NCBI GenBank assembly: GCA_937868205.1
Contig: CALMMC010000096.1
Span: 1 to 32,657, forward strand
DNA: 32,657 nt
Direction of reading: 5' to 3'
DNA from: JAAZPG01 sp012797375
GTDB taxonomy: Bacteria > Acidobacteriota > Aminicenantia > Aminicenantales > UBA4085
The notes under the pieces are model-generated. The model had not been told where the DNA came from, searched no databases, and saw only the letters and a list, made by a program, of their open reading frames with translations. Every line of letters starts with the position of its first letter. The first letter of the stretch is position 1. The translations under genes were made by a program, and so were the position numbers. Positions 32,026 through 32,657 of the stretch are shown here, one piece after another.

Positions 32026-32657
32026 GTGAAAGAACCGAGCATCATCAATCTCGCGTCGTTGAAAGACCAGGTTTATGAGTATCTGCGGAATCAAATCAAA
32101 GTCGGCGAATTGCGTCCCGGATCCCACATCAATATCGAAGAAACGAGCAAGCAATTGGGGGTCAGCCGGACGCCGCTGAAAGACGCCCTGCTCCAACTCG
32201 AGATGGAGGGGTTCGTGACGATTCTGCCGAGAAAAGGCGTGCTTGTCCGGCAGCTTACGATCGAGGACATCAAGGAGTATTACGAGATCATCGGGGCCTT
32301 GGAAAGCACGGCGTTTCTCTCCGGTTATGACAAAATCAACGCGACGATCGTCCAGAAAATGAAGAATCTCAACTCCGAGATGATCGAGGCGATCGGGGCG
32401 AACAACTTCACTTTGTACTTTCAAAAAAACCTCGAATATCATGACATTTTTCTCGGCCTCTGCAAAAACAAAAACTTGGCGAAAATCACCGATAACCTCA
32501 AAAGAAGGCTCTACCATTTTCCCCGCCGGGAAGGATATTTAAAACAATGGGAGGAATCCTCCATCCGGGAGCACGTGGAGCTGACCCGGCTCATCGAGGA
32601 GGGGAAGAAAGAGGAGGCGGCCGCCTTCATCCGGGACGTCCATTGGTCGTTCAAGAT
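32026..32657 (+). CDS. GntR-family transcriptional regulator, FCD (FadR-like) subfamily, cut by window end
   Basis: The first 210 codons are present. The winged helix-turn-helix at about 12-78 has the GntR pattern LKDQVYEYLRNQIKVGELRPGSHI, then EETSKQLGVSRTPLKDALLQLEMEGFV and PRKGVLVRQL. An all-helical FCD ligand-binding domain follows from about 85 (EYYEIIGALESTAF), with putative metal-ligand histidines in EYHDIFLGL, SIREHVELTRLIEEG and DVHW. FCD regulators usually sense small carboxylates or sugar acids; the effector is unknown here. The start is GTG 32026, with GGAGG at 32016-32020. A strong promoter overlapped by a palindrome suggests autorepression. The target operon probably lies beyond the window. 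Confidence 0.9.
   Translation, partial: MKEPSIINLASLKDQVYEYLRNQIKVGELRPGSHINIEETSKQLGVSRTPLKDALLQLEMEGFVTILPRKGVLVRQLTIEDIKEYYEIIGALESTAFLSGYDKINATIVQKMKNLNSEMIEAIGANNFTLYFQKNLEYHDIFLGLCKNKNLAKITDNLKRRLYHFPRREGYLKQWEESSIREHVELTRLIEEGKKEEAAAFIRDVHWSFK

Overview
The window is a GC-rich bacterial contig (roughly 60-65% GC by eye) with ordinary vegetative-type promoters. No rRNA, tRNA, CRISPR array or insertion sequence was seen. The gene set fits a Gram-negative, possibly Acidobacteriota/Aminicenantes-like lineage: a TonB-dependent receptor with a carboxypeptidase-regulatory N-terminal domain, a GWxTD-TPR protein, a sulfatase-fold TPR protein, an M28-type peptidase, and a receiver-first histidine kinase. 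That placement is inference from gene content, not a marker-gene result. Both ends are incomplete. The first 147 bases are Illumina Nextera P7 read-through, not genome, and the last gene (GntR family) runs off the right edge.

Layout. 148-5706 (minus): argS, then a receiver-PAS-PAS-GAF-HisKA_2 kinase on its own near-consensus promoter, then mutY overlapping the kinase stop. 5803-8650: a parvulin lipoprotein (+), an outer-membrane barrel protein (-) and a papain-like protease without a signal peptide (+). 8663-11128 (minus): a small cupin and a KefB/C-type cation/proton antiporter. 11250-18524 (+): gcvT-gcvH-gcvPA-gcvPB-glyQ-glyS, a tight run joining the whole lipoyl-dependent part of the glycine cleavage system to both subunits of glycyl-tRNA synthetase. 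18629-22608: a secreted M28-type aminopeptidase with a PqqD-like tail (+), a PilZ protein (-) and glgC (+). 23053-31861: a surface/secretion cluster of a carboxypeptidase-regulatory/TPR protein (+), a sulfatase-fold TPR protein (-), a TonB-dependent receptor (-) and a GWxTD-TPR protein (+). 32026-end: a GntR/FCD regulator behind a promoter covered by a perfect inverted repeat.

The most interesting non-coding signal is the roughly 220-nt leader of the TonB-dependent receptor. It has a consensus -35, a 19-codon leader ORF with a strong Shine-Dalgarno, and an intrinsic-terminator-like hairpin with a U-rich tail inside that ORF. An upstream hairpin can re-pair with the terminator arms, which resembles a transcription attenuator. 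Other points of note: back-to-back promoters with overlapping -35 boxes between the cupin and gcvT; two genes (argS and the sulfatase-fold gene) whose -10 boxes lie 9 and 6 bases before the ATG, suggesting leaderless mRNAs; a MutY with non-standard catalytic and lesion-recognition residues; and a sulfatase-fold protein with Thr in place of the formylglycine Cys. The upstream region shared by the receptor and the GWxTD gene is only about 34% GC.
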